The notes under the pieces were generated by a model that was given only the letters and a program-made list of their open reading frames with translations, ran no database searches and was not told where the DNA came from. From Aureimonas sp. SA4125 (GTDB taxonomy: Bacteria; Pseudomonadota; Alphaproteobacteria; Rhizobiales; Rhizobiaceae): a DNA stretch of 64,000 bases. Within the stretch, counting starts at the first letter, position 1. Every line of letters starts with the position of its first letter. The DNA lies in NCBI RefSeq assembly GCF_019973775.1, contig NZ_AP025032.1, positions 4,706,501 through 4,770,500 on the forward strand, given 5' to 3'. Shown here in pieces: positions 40,931 to 49,785 of the stretch. Position numbers and translations under genes: made by a program.

Positions 40931-43510
40931 TCACGTCCCCCGCGGCTTCGCCCGTGCCGTCGCGGTCGCCTCGGCCGGGTTTTCGGGCCAGGAGTGACGA
41001 GGGTAGCGGCCGCGAAGGTCTGCCCGGACGTCGCGCCAGGAGCCGGCCCAGAAGCCGGGGAGGTCGCGGGTGATCTGGATCGGCCGGTGCGCCGGCGAGA
41101 GCAGTTCCAGCGTCAGCGGCAGCCTGCCGTCGGCGATGGACGGATGCTCGGTCAGGCCGAAGAGCTCCTGAACCCTGACCGACAGCACCGGCCCCTCGGC
41201 ATCGTAGCGGATCGGCAGGCGCGAGCCGGAGGGCACGTCGACATGCGACGGCGCCAGCGCCTCCAGCCGCCGCTGTAGCTCGGACGGGACAAGCGCACTG
41301 AGGGCGGTTCGCAGCGTGCCGGCATCGATGCCGGACAGCTTTGTCACGCCGGGCAAATAGGGCAGAAGCCAGTTCTCCAGAGTGGAGAGCAGGCTGTCGT
41401 CTGACAGGTCGGGCCAAGGCGCGCCGAAGGCCGCGGCGAGAAAGCGCAGGCGCAACAGCAGGCGCTCGCCCTCGCTGCCGAAGGGGAGGGCGGCAAGGCC
41501 GCGGGCACGGATGCCGGTCGCCAGCGCCGCGCTGGCCTTGGCTCCTTCGGGTACCTTGATCTGAGTCTCCGCCAGCGTCGCCTTCCCTAGCCGCCGCACG
41601 CGCCGGGCCCGCACCTGGCCGCTCGCGGCGTCGAAGCTGACGACCTCCTCCTCCGTTATGCGGTCGGCAAAGAGGCCTTCCAGCGATTCACGTGAAACAG
41701 AAAGCGCTGCATGGATACGCCCGTCGCGGGCCTGGCCCTGTAGTTCCGCAACGACGAGAAGCTTTGCGTCGGCAAGGCCCGAGCCAAGATCGACAACGCC
41801 GCCCCGGCCGTTGGCAAGGACGAAATGGCCGCGCGCGCCGCGCGCGACGGCTACCCGGTCGGGGAAGGCGAGGGCGAGGAGGGAGCCCGGCTCGACATCG
41901 ACCGGCAACACGGACAGGGACTCGTCGCTGCCGCGGGTCCCGCCTGCGGCTCCGCCGAGATCGGCGCGACTGTTCTCGCGGCTGCCCTCGTGGCTGTCGC
42001 TCGTGCCGGCCCGACTGTCGCCGTTGCCACCGCGATCGCGTCGCGAATCGCCGCCCCCGCCGCCGGCAATGCGTCGTGCGAGCGTCTTCGCCGCCTGCGC
42101 CCGCGCTCCGCGGTCGATGCGAAAGCGTCGCAGACGGCTTTCCAGATCGACGTCCGTGCCGCCGAGGCCGCGCTCGGTGAGGAGCACCGCAAGGTCCGCG
42201 GCGAGTTTTCGCGCCGCGCCGGCACGGGCGACCATGGCGGCGAGGCGTGGCGGCAGTGGCAGGTCGCGCATGACAGCGCCCTGCGGCGTCAGGCGGCCTG
42301 TCTCGTCGAGCGCGCCGAGCGCGGTCAGAAGCGTTGCGGCCTCCGCCAGCGCCGGGCGCGGCGGCGGGTCGAGAAAGTCGAGGCTCTGCGGGTCGGCGAC
42401 GCCCCAGGCGGCGCAGTCGAGGACGAGGCCGGAGAGATCGCTCGACAGGATTTCCGGCCGGTCGAAGGCGACGAGCCCTTCCGCCTCGCGCCACAGCCGG
42501 ATCGCCCGTCCCGGCCCCGTGCGCCCGGCACGGCCCGCCCGCTGGTCGGCGCTAGCGCGCGACACGCGCACGGTCTCGAGGCGCGACAGCCCTGTCGCCG
42601 GCTCGAACAAGGGCAGGCGCCGCAGGCCCGAGTCGATGACGGTGCCGACGCCGTCGATGGTGATCGAGGTCTCCGCGATCGAGGTCGCGAGCACGATCTT
42701 GCGCACGCCCGGCGGGGCGGGGCGGATGGCGACGTCCTGCGCCGCCGCCTCCATCACGCCGTAGAGCGGGGCGACGAGAAGCTTTGGCGAGGCGAGCGGC
42801 GCCAGGCGCTCGGCCACCCGCTCGATCTCGCGCTGGCCCGGCAGGAAGACGAGGAGGCTGTCCGTCGTCTCGTCGAGCGCCGCGCGCACGGCCTCGGTGA
42901 CGGCGTCCTCGATCGGCTGCGTGCCCGGACGGTCGCGGTAGGAGACCGTCACGGGAAAGGCGCGGCCGAGGCTCTCGACGACGGGCGCGTCGCCCAGCAG
43001 CGCCGCCACGCGCGCGCCATCCAGCGTCGCCGACATCACGAGGAGCCGGAGATCCTCGCGCAGGGCGCCTTGCACGTCGAGCGCCAGCGCCAGCGAGAAA
43101 TCGCCGTCGAGCGAGCGCTCGTGGAACTCGTCGAAGATGACGGCGCCGACATCCGGCAGGTCCGGGGCGGCGAGGATCATGCGGATGAAGACGCCCTCGG
43201 TGACGACCTCGATGCGGGTGCGGGCGGAGACCTTGGTATCGAGCCGCATGCGCCAGCCGATGGTCTCGCCGACGGCCTCGCCGACAATCTCCGCCATCCG
43301 CCGGGCAGCGGCGCGGGCGGCGAGGCGCCGCGGCTCGATGAGGACGATCTTGCGGCCGCCCAGCCAGGGCGCGTCGAGGAGGTCGAGCGGCACCAGCGTG
43401 GTCTTGCCGGCGCCGGGCGGCGCGACGAGCACGGCGTTCGGCCCCCCGGCCAAGGCCGCGCGCAGTTCCGGCAGGACGTCGCGGACTGGCAGGAGCGGAT
43501 ATGCGCTCAT
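40931..43510 (-). CDS. hrpB: ATP-dependent helicase HrpB
   Basis: This DExH-box helicase has 859 residues from ATG 43510, which overlaps the ynjD-like stop (ATGA). Motifs in order are VAPPGAGKTT (Walker A), EPRRLAARAAARRMAE, VIFDEFHERSLDGD (Walker B, DEFH), VMSATLDG, ATSIAETSITIDG and DQRAGRAGRTGPG. The C-terminal HrpB-specific part includes LPIRYDAEGPVLSVRVQELF. A Gly/Ser/Arg/Asp-rich linker (GGGGGDSRRDRGGNGDSRAG) lies near residues 520-550 and is longer than I expect for the family. Its cellular role is unclear in most bacteria. Confidence 0.94.
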   Translation of the reverse strand: MSAYPLLPVRDVLPELRAALAGGPNAVLVAPPGAGKTTLVPLDLLDAPWLGGRKIVLIEPRRLAARAAARRMAEIVGEAVGETIGWRMRLDTKVSARTRIEVVTEGVFIRMILAAPDLPDVGAVIFDEFHERSLDGDFSLALALDVQGALREDLRLLVMSATLDGARVAALLGDAPVVESLGRAFPVTVSYRDRPGTQPIEDAVTEAVRAALDETTDSLLVFLPGQREIERVAERLAPLASPKLLVAPLYGVMEAAAQDVAIRPAPPGVRKIVLATSIAETSITIDGVGTVIDSGLRRLPLFEPATGLSRLETVRVSRASADQRAGRAGRTGPGRAIRLWREAEGLVAFDRPEILSSDLSGLVLDCAAWGVADPQSLDFLDPPPRPALAEAATLLTALGALDETGRLTPQGAVMRDLPLPPRLAAMVARAGAARKLAADLAVLLTERGLGGTDVDLESRLRRFRIDRGARAQAAKTLARRIAGGGGGDSRRDRGGNGDSRAGTSDSHEGSRENSRADLGGAAGGTRGSDESLSVLPVDVEPGSLLALAFPDRVAVARGARGHFVLANGRGGVVDLGSGLADAKLLVVAELQGQARDGRIHAALSVSRESLEGLFADRITEEEVVSFDAASGQVRARRVRRLGKATLAETQIKVPEGAKASAALATGIRARGLAALPFGSEGERLLLRLRFLAAAFGAPWPDLSDDSLLSTLENWLLPYLPGVTKLSGIDAGTLRTALSALVPSELQRRLEALAPSHVDVPSGSRLPIRYDAEGPVLSVRVQELFGLTEHPSIADGRLPLTLELLSPAHRPIQITRDLPGFWAGSWRDVRADLRGRYPRHSWPENPAEATATARAKPRGT

Positions 43511-44280
43511 GGCGCCCCGTCCGGAGAAGGCGGTCTTCCCAGGGGCGTTCGGGCTTGGGCTTCGGTGGATCGCGTCCCGGCGCCGAGAGGCTCGGTGCCG
43601 AGAGGCCCGGTGCTTTGCGCCCCAGTGCACTGCGCCTCGGCGCCTTGCGCGTCGAGATCGATGATCGCGCCGCCGGCGGCCTCGGCATCGGCCCGGTCAT
43701 GGGTAACGAGGATGGCGGGAATGGCGCGCTCGCGCACGAGGTCGAAGACGAGACGCCGGACACTCTGGCGCAGCTCCGTGTCGAGGCGCGAGAAGGCTTC
43801 GTCGAGGAGCAGCGCCTGCGGCTCGGCGAGCAGCGTGCGGGCGAGCGCCACCCTTGCCGCCTGGCCGCCGGAGAGCGTCGCCGGATCGCGGGAAAAGAGG
43901 CCGGCGAGGCCGACATTGTCGAGCATCGCTTCCGCGGCGGCGCGGCGGCGCGCACGGCCGGTGACCGTCGGCACGAGGCCGAAAAGGAGGTTCTGGCCGA
44001 CGGAGAGATGCGGCAGCATCAGCGCGTCCTGGAACAGCAGGCCGACGCGCCGTTCCTCGGGCCGCGCATGGGTGATGTCGCGGCCGCCGAGGAGCACCCG
44101 CCCCGTGGCGGTGAAGGCGGGATCGAGAAAACCGGCAATGGCGTCGAAGAGCGTCGACTTGCCCGAGCCCGAGGCGCCCATCACCGAGAGGATCTCGCCC
44201 GGCGCGATCACGCGGTCGAGCGCGACGAGGCGGCGATCGCCGAGCGACAGGCAGAGATTTTCGAGGACGAGACCCATCAC
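43507..44280 (-). CDS. ynjD: YnjD-type ABC transporter ATP-binding protein
   Basis: This ATPase of a binding-protein-dependent importer has 257 residues. Motifs are MGASGSGKST (Walker A), LLFQDALMLPHLSVGQNLLF with its Q-loop, LSGGQAARVALARTLL and ALLLDEAFSRLD (Walker B), and an H-loop His in LVTHDRADA. The last ~40 residues are a Thr/Gly/Ala-rich tail (GAEAQCTGAQSTGPLGTEPL) without obvious function. Together with the fused permease and the YnjB-like binding protein it forms a YnjBCD-type system, often annotated as a thiamine-type transporter. Start is ATG 44280 or 44277; it overlaps the permease stop. Confidence 0.88.
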   Translation of the reverse strand: MMGLVLENLCLSLGDRRLVALDRVIAPGEILSVMGASGSGKSTLFDAIAGFLDPAFTATGRVLLGGRDITHARPEERRVGLLFQDALMLPHLSVGQNLLFGLVPTVTGRARRRAAAEAMLDNVGLAGLFSRDPATLSGGQAARVALARTLLAEPQALLLDEAFSRLDTELRQSVRRLVFDLVRERAIPAILVTHDRADAEAAGGAIIDLDAQGAEAQCTGAQSTGPLGTEPLGAGTRSTEAQARTPLGRPPSPDGAP

Positions 44281-46034
44281 GCCCTCATGCCGCGACGGCC
44301 GCGGTGAAGCAAGGCGGGCAGGAGGCTCGCGGCGAGGAAGACGAGGCCGGGCAGCAGTGTCTGAAGCACGGCGGTGACGCCGATGACGCGGCGGTTGCCG
44401 CCCGAGGCGAGCGCCACGGCCTCGGTCGTGATGGTCGGCAGGCGGCCGGCGCCGATGAGGAGCGTCGGCAGATATTGCCCGGCGGAGACGGCAAAGCCGA
44501 TGGCGAGCGCCGTCAGGATCGGTCCGGCGAGGAGCGGCAGGCGCAGGCGCCAGAAGGCCGCGCGGCGCGACCGGCCAAGGCTTGCCGCCATCCTGTCATA
44601 GCGCGGATCGAGCGCGAACCAGGGCGCGGCCAGCGCCAGCGCGACATAGGGCGCGACGAAGACGAGATGGACCGCGACGAGGAGCCCCGTCGAGGGGGCG
44701 ATGCCGGCCGCGAGGACGAGGATCTGCAGGCCGAAGATGAAGGCGACCTGCGGCACGATCAGCGGCAGGTAGAGGAGCGCGGCGACGCCCGGCGACAGCC
44801 GTGCCGGCCCGGTACCGGAATGCGTCCGGCGGCGCTGCTCCAGCATCGCCACGACGAGCAGCAGCGCCACCAGCGCCGAGCCGAAGCCGAGAACCGCCGT
44901 TCGCGCCAGCGGCGCGGCGAGGGAGGTCAAGCTGTCCCGCCAGCTGCGCAGGGTGAGCGTCGGCGGCAGGATGTCCGGAAACGTCCAGAGCCCGGCGATG
45001 GACCAGAGGGCGAGGAGAAGGAGGCCGAGCCCGGTGGCGGCAAAGGCGAGCGCGACCGGCAGCGCGGCGGCCCGTCGCATCGGCCGGTCGCGGTGAAACC
45101 GGGCGCCGCGCGCGGCCATGCGCCGGCAGACGAATGCCCCGAGGCGTTCGACGCCGAGCCAGAGGGCAAGGACGGCGAGCGTCAGGCCGAGCTGCAGCAC
45201 GGCGCCGGCGGCGGCCTGGAAGCGCAGGGAGAGGTCGGGATCGCCCATCCATTCGACGAGCCGCACCGCCAGCGGCGCCGGGGTCATGGGGCCGAGGATC
45301 AGCGCCACGTCGACCACGGAGGAAGCGAAAGCGGCGACCGCAAGGACCGGCAGTCGGATCTGGCGGTAGACCGCGGGCCAGACCGCCAGCGTGAAGCCGG
45401 CCACCCGCCCGTAGCCGAGCGAGCGCGCGAGCTTCAACCCCCGTTCGGGATCGGCCTGGGGCAGCGCGGCGATGACGACGAGGAGGAGAAAGGGCAGTTC
45501 CTTGACGATCAGCCCCGCCATCATGGCAAGGCCCATGGGGTCGCCGACGATGAGGAGATCGGGCGGCGTCGTCAGGCCGAGAGGCGCGGAAACGAGGCGT
45601 ACGAGGAGACCCGAGGGCGCGATCAGGAAGGCGAGGCCGAAGGCTGCCGCCGCATGCGGCACGCCGAGCAGGGGTCCCAGCCCCCGCCGCGCCAGGCGAA
45701 AGCCGCGCGTGCCGGCGAAGGCGGCGGTGAAGAGAAGCGTCGCGCCGACCGAGACGAGCGTCGTCAAAAGGCCGGCGGCGAGGCTGAGAAGGGCGGACGC
45801 GGCAAGGCCCGGCACGGCGAACAGGTCGCGGAACGGCTGCAGCGAGAACGCCGTGCCCCCCAGCGCCGGCAGATAGCCGAAGGCCGGCAGGATCACGCCG
45901 ACGAGGCCGACGACGACCGGCGCGGCGAGGAGCAGCGCCAGCGGATGCGGCCAGCGGGTCAAGCGAAAAAACCGGACCGATCGGTCTGCGGGGCATGAGA
46001 TAGGGCGCCCGTGCTGCCCTCGGTCATGCGGCAT
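44277..46034 (-). CDS. ynjC: YnjC-type fused ABC transporter permease
   Basis: This inner-membrane permease has 585 residues with about twelve helices and two BPD_transp_1 halves. The EAA-like loops are AALPQADPERGLKLARSLGY in half 1 and AASLGRSRRAAFWRLRLPLL in half 2, as in YnjC and ThiP. The start is uncertain. ATG 46034 overlaps the tumA end by 11 bases. A more natural ATGA overlap at 46027 would give MTEGSTGALSHAPQTDRSG but hits a stop. That frame would rejoin the permease if the six-T run at 45971-45966 had seven T. The N-terminal ~25 residues are therefore doubtful. Confidence 0.87.
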   Translation of the reverse strand: MPHDRGQHGRPISCPADRSVRFFRLTRWPHPLALLLAAPVVVGLVGVILPAFGYLPALGGTAFSLQPFRDLFAVPGLAASALLSLAAGLLTTLVSVGATLLFTAAFAGTRGFRLARRGLGPLLGVPHAAAAFGLAFLIAPSGLLVRLVSAPLGLTTPPDLLIVGDPMGLAMMAGLIVKELPFLLLVVIAALPQADPERGLKLARSLGYGRVAGFTLAVWPAVYRQIRLPVLAVAAFASSVVDVALILGPMTPAPLAVRLVEWMGDPDLSLRFQAAAGAVLQLGLTLAVLALWLGVERLGAFVCRRMAARGARFHRDRPMRRAAALPVALAFAATGLGLLLLALWSIAGLWTFPDILPPTLTLRSWRDSLTSLAAPLARTAVLGFGSALVALLLVVAMLEQRRRTHSGTGPARLSPGVAALLYLPLIVPQVAFIFGLQILVLAAGIAPSTGLLVAVHLVFVAPYVALALAAPWFALDPRYDRMAASLGRSRRAAFWRLRLPLLAGPILTALAIGFAVSAGQYLPTLLIGAGRLPTITTEAVALASGGNRRVIGVTAVLQTLLPGLVFLAASLLPALLHRGRRGMRA

Positions 46035-46365
46035 TCAGATGGAAGTCGACATGGATGCCGTCATAGGGAAAGACGATCCGCCCATCTTGCCCGCGTTCCA
46101 GAATGCCTTGTGACAGCAGAGCCGTGACGTCGGCATGGACCGCTTTGACGTCGCGGCCGACACCACGCGCGAGCCCGCGGATCGACATGGGTCCCGCACC
46201 CCTCATGGCCTTCAACAGCGCCCAGCGCTTGTCGGTCAGTACCTGCCAGATCAGATCGGGCGAGGCGAAGGAGATGTGGTGCCCCTGCTTCTCGCCTTTC
46301 ATCGCGCCGGCGAAGCGGCGGCTGACGTCGTCCCGGGACGCCACCGAAAGCCTTACCATGGTCAT
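46024..46365 (-). CDS. tumA: TumA-type antitoxin/DNA-binding protein inserted in the ynj operon
   Basis: The protein has 113 residues. ATG 46365 overlaps the tumE stop (ATGA) and has GGAGG 5 bases upstream; the ATG at 46377 is less likely. The C-terminal half is a winged helix: WQVLTDKRWALLKAMRGAGP, then MSIRGLARGVGRDVKAVHAD continuing VTALLSQGILER. This is the HVO_A0114-like regulator family paired with DUF6516 toxins. As an antitoxin it should bind TumE and repress its own operon. Its stop region overlaps ynjC, so it now lies inside a transporter operon. Confidence 0.8.
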   Translation of the reverse strand: MTMVRLSVASRDDVSRRFAGAMKGEKQGHHISFASPDLIWQVLTDKRWALLKAMRGAGPMSIRGLARGVGRDVKAVHADVTALLSQGILERGQDGRIVFPYDGIHVDFHLNAA

Positions 46366-46646
46366 TGTCGCCTCCATTCGTCGACGGCGGCCCAGAAGTC
46401 GGCCAGCAGTTTTTCTGCCGACAGGAACTGATAGGCCGTCTCACGTTCCCCTCGATGCCAGTGATCGCCCTTGCCGGCCTCGTTGTCGAAGCGCAGGACA
46501 CAAACGCCGTTCTCTACATAGGCGAGGGAATACTTGAAGGGATGGTCCGATCCGCGAACCGGGAGCGGTACGCGCCAGACCGTCAGCGCCACGAAACAGG
46601 CGTCGCCCAGAATATGGCGTTCCCTGAGTAGCAATTCGGCCGCCAT
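46362..46646 (-). CDS. tumE: TumE (DUF6516) toxin inserted between ynjB and ynjC
   Basis: The protein has 94 residues. The family pattern is intact: RERHILGDACFVALTVWRVP, then HPFKYSLAYVENGVCVLRFD with NEAGKGDHWHRGERETAYQF and a C-terminal LLADFWAAVDEW. The DNEAGKGDHxH block is the most diagnostic part and its His and Asp are likely functional. TumE toxins occur with TumA antitoxins on plasmids, transposons and chromosomes; the target is not something I can assert. It lies 55 bases after ynjB and directly before tumA. Local G+C looks lower than in its neighbours. Confidence 0.82.
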   Translation of the reverse strand: MAAELLLRERHILGDACFVALTVWRVPLPVRGSDHPFKYSLAYVENGVCVLRFDNEAGKGDHWHRGERETAYQFLSAEKLLADFWAAVDEWRRQ

Positions 46647-46701
46647 CGACGGTCATTCTGCCACTGAGACGCATGTTGTCAATGGCTCCAACAGCGCGTC
46701 C

Positions 46702-47922
46702 TTAGGACCCATACCGCTTCAGCCATTCCGCCTCGATCCGGCCCATCCAGCTCGGATGCGGCTCGGGCAGCACCGGCCCGAGCGCTTCCGGGGCGAGCGT
46801 CGCGGCGCCGCGGTCGATGGCGGCGAAGGCGGCACGGTCCTCGGGCGGAAGCCTGTCCATGGCGAGAACGGTCGGGTCTCCCCAGTATTGCGGGTCCTCC
46901 TTGCGGGCCTGCGCTTCGGGCGAGAGCAGGAAGTCGGCGACGACCTTCGCCCCGGCCTTGGCGCTCGAATTGAAGGGGATGGCGACGAAATGCGTATTGC
47001 CGAGCGTGCCCCTTGCGAAGGTGAAGGAGCGCACCGTGTCCGGCAGTTCGCCGGCAGCAATACCCCCCGAAGCCTCGGCCGGGTTGAAGGCGAAGACAAT
47101 GCCGAGCTCACCGTCGGCGAGCAGCTGCTTCATCGCCGGGTAGTTCTGCGGAAAGGTCCGGCCCTGCCGCCACATCACCGGCGTCAGTTCGTCGAGATAG
47201 GCAAACAGCGGTTCCGTGACGGCGGCGAACGACGCTTCCTCCACCGGCCTCTGCAGCACGGCAGGGTCGGCGACGGCTTCCGACAGCACCTGCTTCAGGA
47301 AGGTCGAGCCGATGAAGTCCGGGGGCGCCGGATAGGAGAAGCGGCCGGGATGGGCCTTCGCCCAGTCGAGGAGTTCGTCGGCGGATTTCGGCATGGCGTC
47401 GATCGGGCCGGTGCGCGCGGTGTCGGCGAAGAAGACGAGCTTGGCCATGCCCCAGGGTGATTCCTGGCCGTCGGTCGGAAGGGTGAAATCGACGCTGACG
47501 GTCGGCTTGTTCTCCGTGTCGACATAGGCCCAGTTCGGCAGATCGGTGGCAAAGCCCGGGGCCAGCAGGCCCTGGCTCTTCATTGCGGCAAAGTTCTCGC
47601 CGTTGATCCAGACGAGGTCCACCGCCCCGTCCGATGTCTTGCCGGCCGCCTTCTCCGCCACGACGGTGGCGACCGCCGTCGCGGTATCCTCCAGCTTCAC
47701 GTGCCGGAGCGTGACGCCGTACTCCGCCTCGAGCCGACCTGCGGCCCATTCGAGATAGCGGTTGATGTTCTCCGAACCGCCCCAGGCGTTGAAATAGACG
47801 GTCTGGCCGCGCGCCTCGGCAACCGTCGCCGGCCAGTCCTCGGCACCGACCGGGGCGCCGGCGAGGGGTTGCACGAGCACTGCGACAGCGAGCGCGCTGG
47901 CGAACCTGACAGGAATCTTCAT
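46702..47922 (-). CDS. ynjB: YnjB-type ABC transporter substrate-binding protein
   Basis: The protein has 406 residues with a signal peptide (MKIPVRFASALAVAVLVQPL, cut near GAPVGA). The mature start GQTVYFNAWGGSENINRYLE, then VDLVWINGENFAAMKSQGLL, and the later SPWGMAKLVFFAD strongly resemble E. coli YnjB. The frame is open for another 318 codons upstream, antisense to the SDR gene, but that part is not protein-like; MKIPVRF is the true start. It delivers the ligand to YnjC/YnjD, encoded downstream beyond the inserted tumE-tumA. The ligand is unknown; a thiamine-like compound is often proposed. Confidence 0.9.
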   Translation of the reverse strand: MKIPVRFASALAVAVLVQPLAGAPVGAEDWPATVAEARGQTVYFNAWGGSENINRYLEWAAGRLEAEYGVTLRHVKLEDTATAVATVVAEKAAGKTSDGAVDLVWINGENFAAMKSQGLLAPGFATDLPNWAYVDTENKPTVSVDFTLPTDGQESPWGMAKLVFFADTARTGPIDAMPKSADELLDWAKAHPGRFSYPAPPDFIGSTFLKQVLSEAVADPAVLQRPVEEASFAAVTEPLFAYLDELTPVMWRQGRTFPQNYPAMKQLLADGELGIVFAFNPAEASGGIAAGELPDTVRSFTFARGTLGNTHFVAIPFNSSAKAGAKVVADFLLSPEAQARKEDPQYWGDPTVLAMDRLPPEDRAAFAAIDRGAATLAPEALGPVLPEPHPSWMGRIEAEWLKRYGS

Positions 47923-48123
47923 ATATTCACTCCGAGTCTTCCGCCACGCCCGCCCATCCCGTAAATCGACCGCGACATTGCCGGCGGGAAGCCCTAGATG
48001 TGCCGACAATGGCGACGAAGGCAACGGCCGGCGGCGCCGCGAGCCGCGTGATGACTGCACCGTGATGGACGGCGCAGCGACGAGCGGATATGAGCCGTCC
48101 CCCGGACGAGACGAGGACACGCA

Positions 48124-48882
48124 ATGCCCAGCGAAGCCGCCACAGATTCCCGCAAGGCCCTCGTCCTCACCGGCGCCTCGCGCGGCATCGGTCATGCCAC
48201 GGTCAAGCGCTTCTCGCGCGAGGGATGGCGGGTCATCACCTGCTCGCGCCAGCCCTTCGCGGAGGACTGTCCCTGGCCGGCCGGTCCCGAGGACCACATC
48301 CAGGTCGACCTTTCCGATCCCGAGGATGTGGGCTTCGCCATTTCCGAGATCCGGCGGCGGCTCGAGGCGAACGGCTCCAGCCTCCACGCCCTCGTCAACA
48401 ATGCCGCGATCTCGCCGAAGGGCGAGGGCGGATCGCGGCTGGATTCCATCCGCACGCCCATGCACATGTGGCGCGACGTCTTCCAGGTGAACTTCTTTGC
48501 CCCGATCATGCTGGCGCGCGGCCTGTTCAAGGAACTGTCGAAGGCGCAGGGCTCGATCGTCTCGGTCACCTCGATCGCCGGCGGGCGGGTGCATCCTTTC
48601 GCCGGCACCGCCTACGCCACGTCGAAGGCGGCGCTCGCCTCGCTGACGCGCGAGATGGCCGCCGATTTCGGTCCCTCCGGCATCCGCGTCAACGCCATCG
48701 CGCCGGGCGAGATCGATACCGCGATCCTGTCGCCGGGTACCGAGAAGCTGATCGAGAACATTCCCCTGCGCCGCCTCGGCCAAACCTCGGAAGTCGCCGA
48801 CATCATCTATTTCCTGTGCTCGAACCAGGCGAGCTACGTCACCGGCGGCGAGATCCACATCAATGGCGGCCAGCACGTCTGA
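48124..48882 (+). CDS. SDR-family oxidoreductase
   Basis: This short-chain dehydrogenase has 252 residues. It has ALVLTGASRGIGHATVKRFS, NNAAISPKGEGGSRLDS, Ser in VSVTSIAGGRVHP and Tyr-x3-Lys in TAYATSKAALASL, so the catalytic set is complete. The C terminus SNQASYVTGGEIHINGGQHV is typical of FabG-like members. ATG 48124 follows GAGGACACGCA. It is divergent from ynjB with a 201-base gap holding nothing else recognisable. Substrate unknown. Confidence 0.92.
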   Translation: MPSEAATDSRKALVLTGASRGIGHATVKRFSREGWRVITCSRQPFAEDCPWPAGPEDHIQVDLSDPEDVGFAISEIRRRLEANGSSLHALVNNAAISPKGEGGSRLDSIRTPMHMWRDVFQVNFFAPIMLARGLFKELSKAQGSIVSVTSIAGGRVHPFAGTAYATSKAALASLTREMAADFGPSGIRVNAIAPGEIDTAILSPGTEKLIENIPLRRLGQTSEVADIIYFLCSNQASYVTGGEIHINGGQHV

Positions 48883-48942
48883 GGCGGCGCGTCGCCGAGT
48901 GGGATCCGCTCCCGGCGGCCTAAGGCGCGCTTGTCGCCCGAT

Positions 48943-49662
48943 CTAGTCGCGCCAGAGCGTCATCGGCGTCCCGTCGGCCATCGTGCCGGAGAAGTAGTTC
49001 ATGCCGTCGCGCTTCAGCGTCGCGAGCACCGTCTGTCGATTGGACGCAAGAATCTGCAACGGCGCGTCGTAGCCCGTGAAGCTGTGGCCGAGCGTCCAGC
49101 GTGCGGACTGCGCCAGCAGCGGGCTGGTGCAGCTGTCCGACTGGATCCTGCCCGCCGTCGCCGTCTGGCCCTGCAGGTTGATGCCGGCATTGACCGTCAG
49201 GGTGCATCCGCAGGTGGGGGACCCGTCGGTCGCCGTCCACTTCCCCTTGAGATCCTGTTCGGGCCGGACCTGATCGTTGGCGACGGCGCCCGCCACCACG
49301 CCGCCGAGCGGGCCGGCAATGGCGCCGCCAAGGCCGGAAATGATGCTCTTGCCGACGTTCCTCCCGATGTTCTTGCCGACGGCCGTGCCGAAATCGGCGC
49401 CCTTGGCGGGTTTGGGTGGCGGACCACCGGCGATCGTCACGGCGCAGAGCGCGCCGGAGGGCGCGGCCGGCTGGCCCCCATAGGCCGCCACCGTCCCTGC
49501 AGCCGTCGGTTCGGCGGTCTCGCTCGCGGCGGCTCGGGCGGCTGCCGCTCCCGTGCCGGCCGGTCCGGCCGTGCTGGACGAGGCCCCCGACTGGCAGGCG
49601 GCGAGCACGAGCGCGGCAAGAGCTGCGGCAAGACCCGATGCTCTCGGCATTGGTGCAGACAT
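48943..49662 (-). CDS. AprI/Inh-type lipoprotein (protease-inhibitor domain)
   Basis: The protein has 239 residues from ATG 49662, or MPRASGL at 49650. A lipoprotein signal ends in the lipobox LAAC, followed by a long Ala/Thr/Ser/Gly spacer. The central segment FGTAVGKNIGRNVGKSIISG and GGAIAGPLGGVVAGAVAND is glycine-zipper-like and may insert into a membrane. The C-terminal ~100 residues (GKWTATDGSPTCGCTLTVNA; SARWTLGHSFTGYDAPLQIL; GTMADGTPMTLWRD) match the AprI/Inh metalloprotease-inhibitor fold of rhizobial proteins. No cognate protease is encoded nearby, so the inhibitor role is only inferred. Confidence 0.8.
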   Translation of the reverse strand: MSAPMPRASGLAAALAALVLAACQSGASSSTAGPAGTGAAAARAAASETAEPTAAGTVAAYGGQPAAPSGALCAVTIAGGPPPKPAKGADFGTAVGKNIGRNVGKSIISGLGGAIAGPLGGVVAGAVANDQVRPEQDLKGKWTATDGSPTCGCTLTVNAGINLQGQTATAGRIQSDSCTSPLLAQSARWTLGHSFTGYDAPLQILASNRQTVLATLKRDGMNYFSGTMADGTPMTLWRD

Positions 49663-49785
49663 AGATGATCCCTCCCCTCACATTCCCCTACGTCAATGAA
49701 TTGTGTGGGCAGCGGGGAGTCAAGATGGAGACGGCCTCTGTGGAGGGGTCGGAACGTTCTGAGGGTCTGGCGATGGCTGGCCGAT

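Noticed and set aside
41825..44377. Long plus-strand frame (~850 codons) opposite hrpB and ynjD
   Set aside because: The opposite strand has complete helicase and ATPase motifs. The plus-strand translation is low-complexity Arg/Ala/Glu/Asp and is a shadow.
46024..46646. tumE-tumA considered part of the transporter (accessory subunits)
   Set aside because: The sequences match DUF6516 and winged-helix regulator patterns rather than any ABC component, and YnjBCD is complete without them.
47923..48876. Upstream extension of the YnjB frame to 724 residues
   Set aside because: The added part lies antisense to an SDR gene with intact catalytic residues. The signal peptide at MKIPVRF marks the real start.
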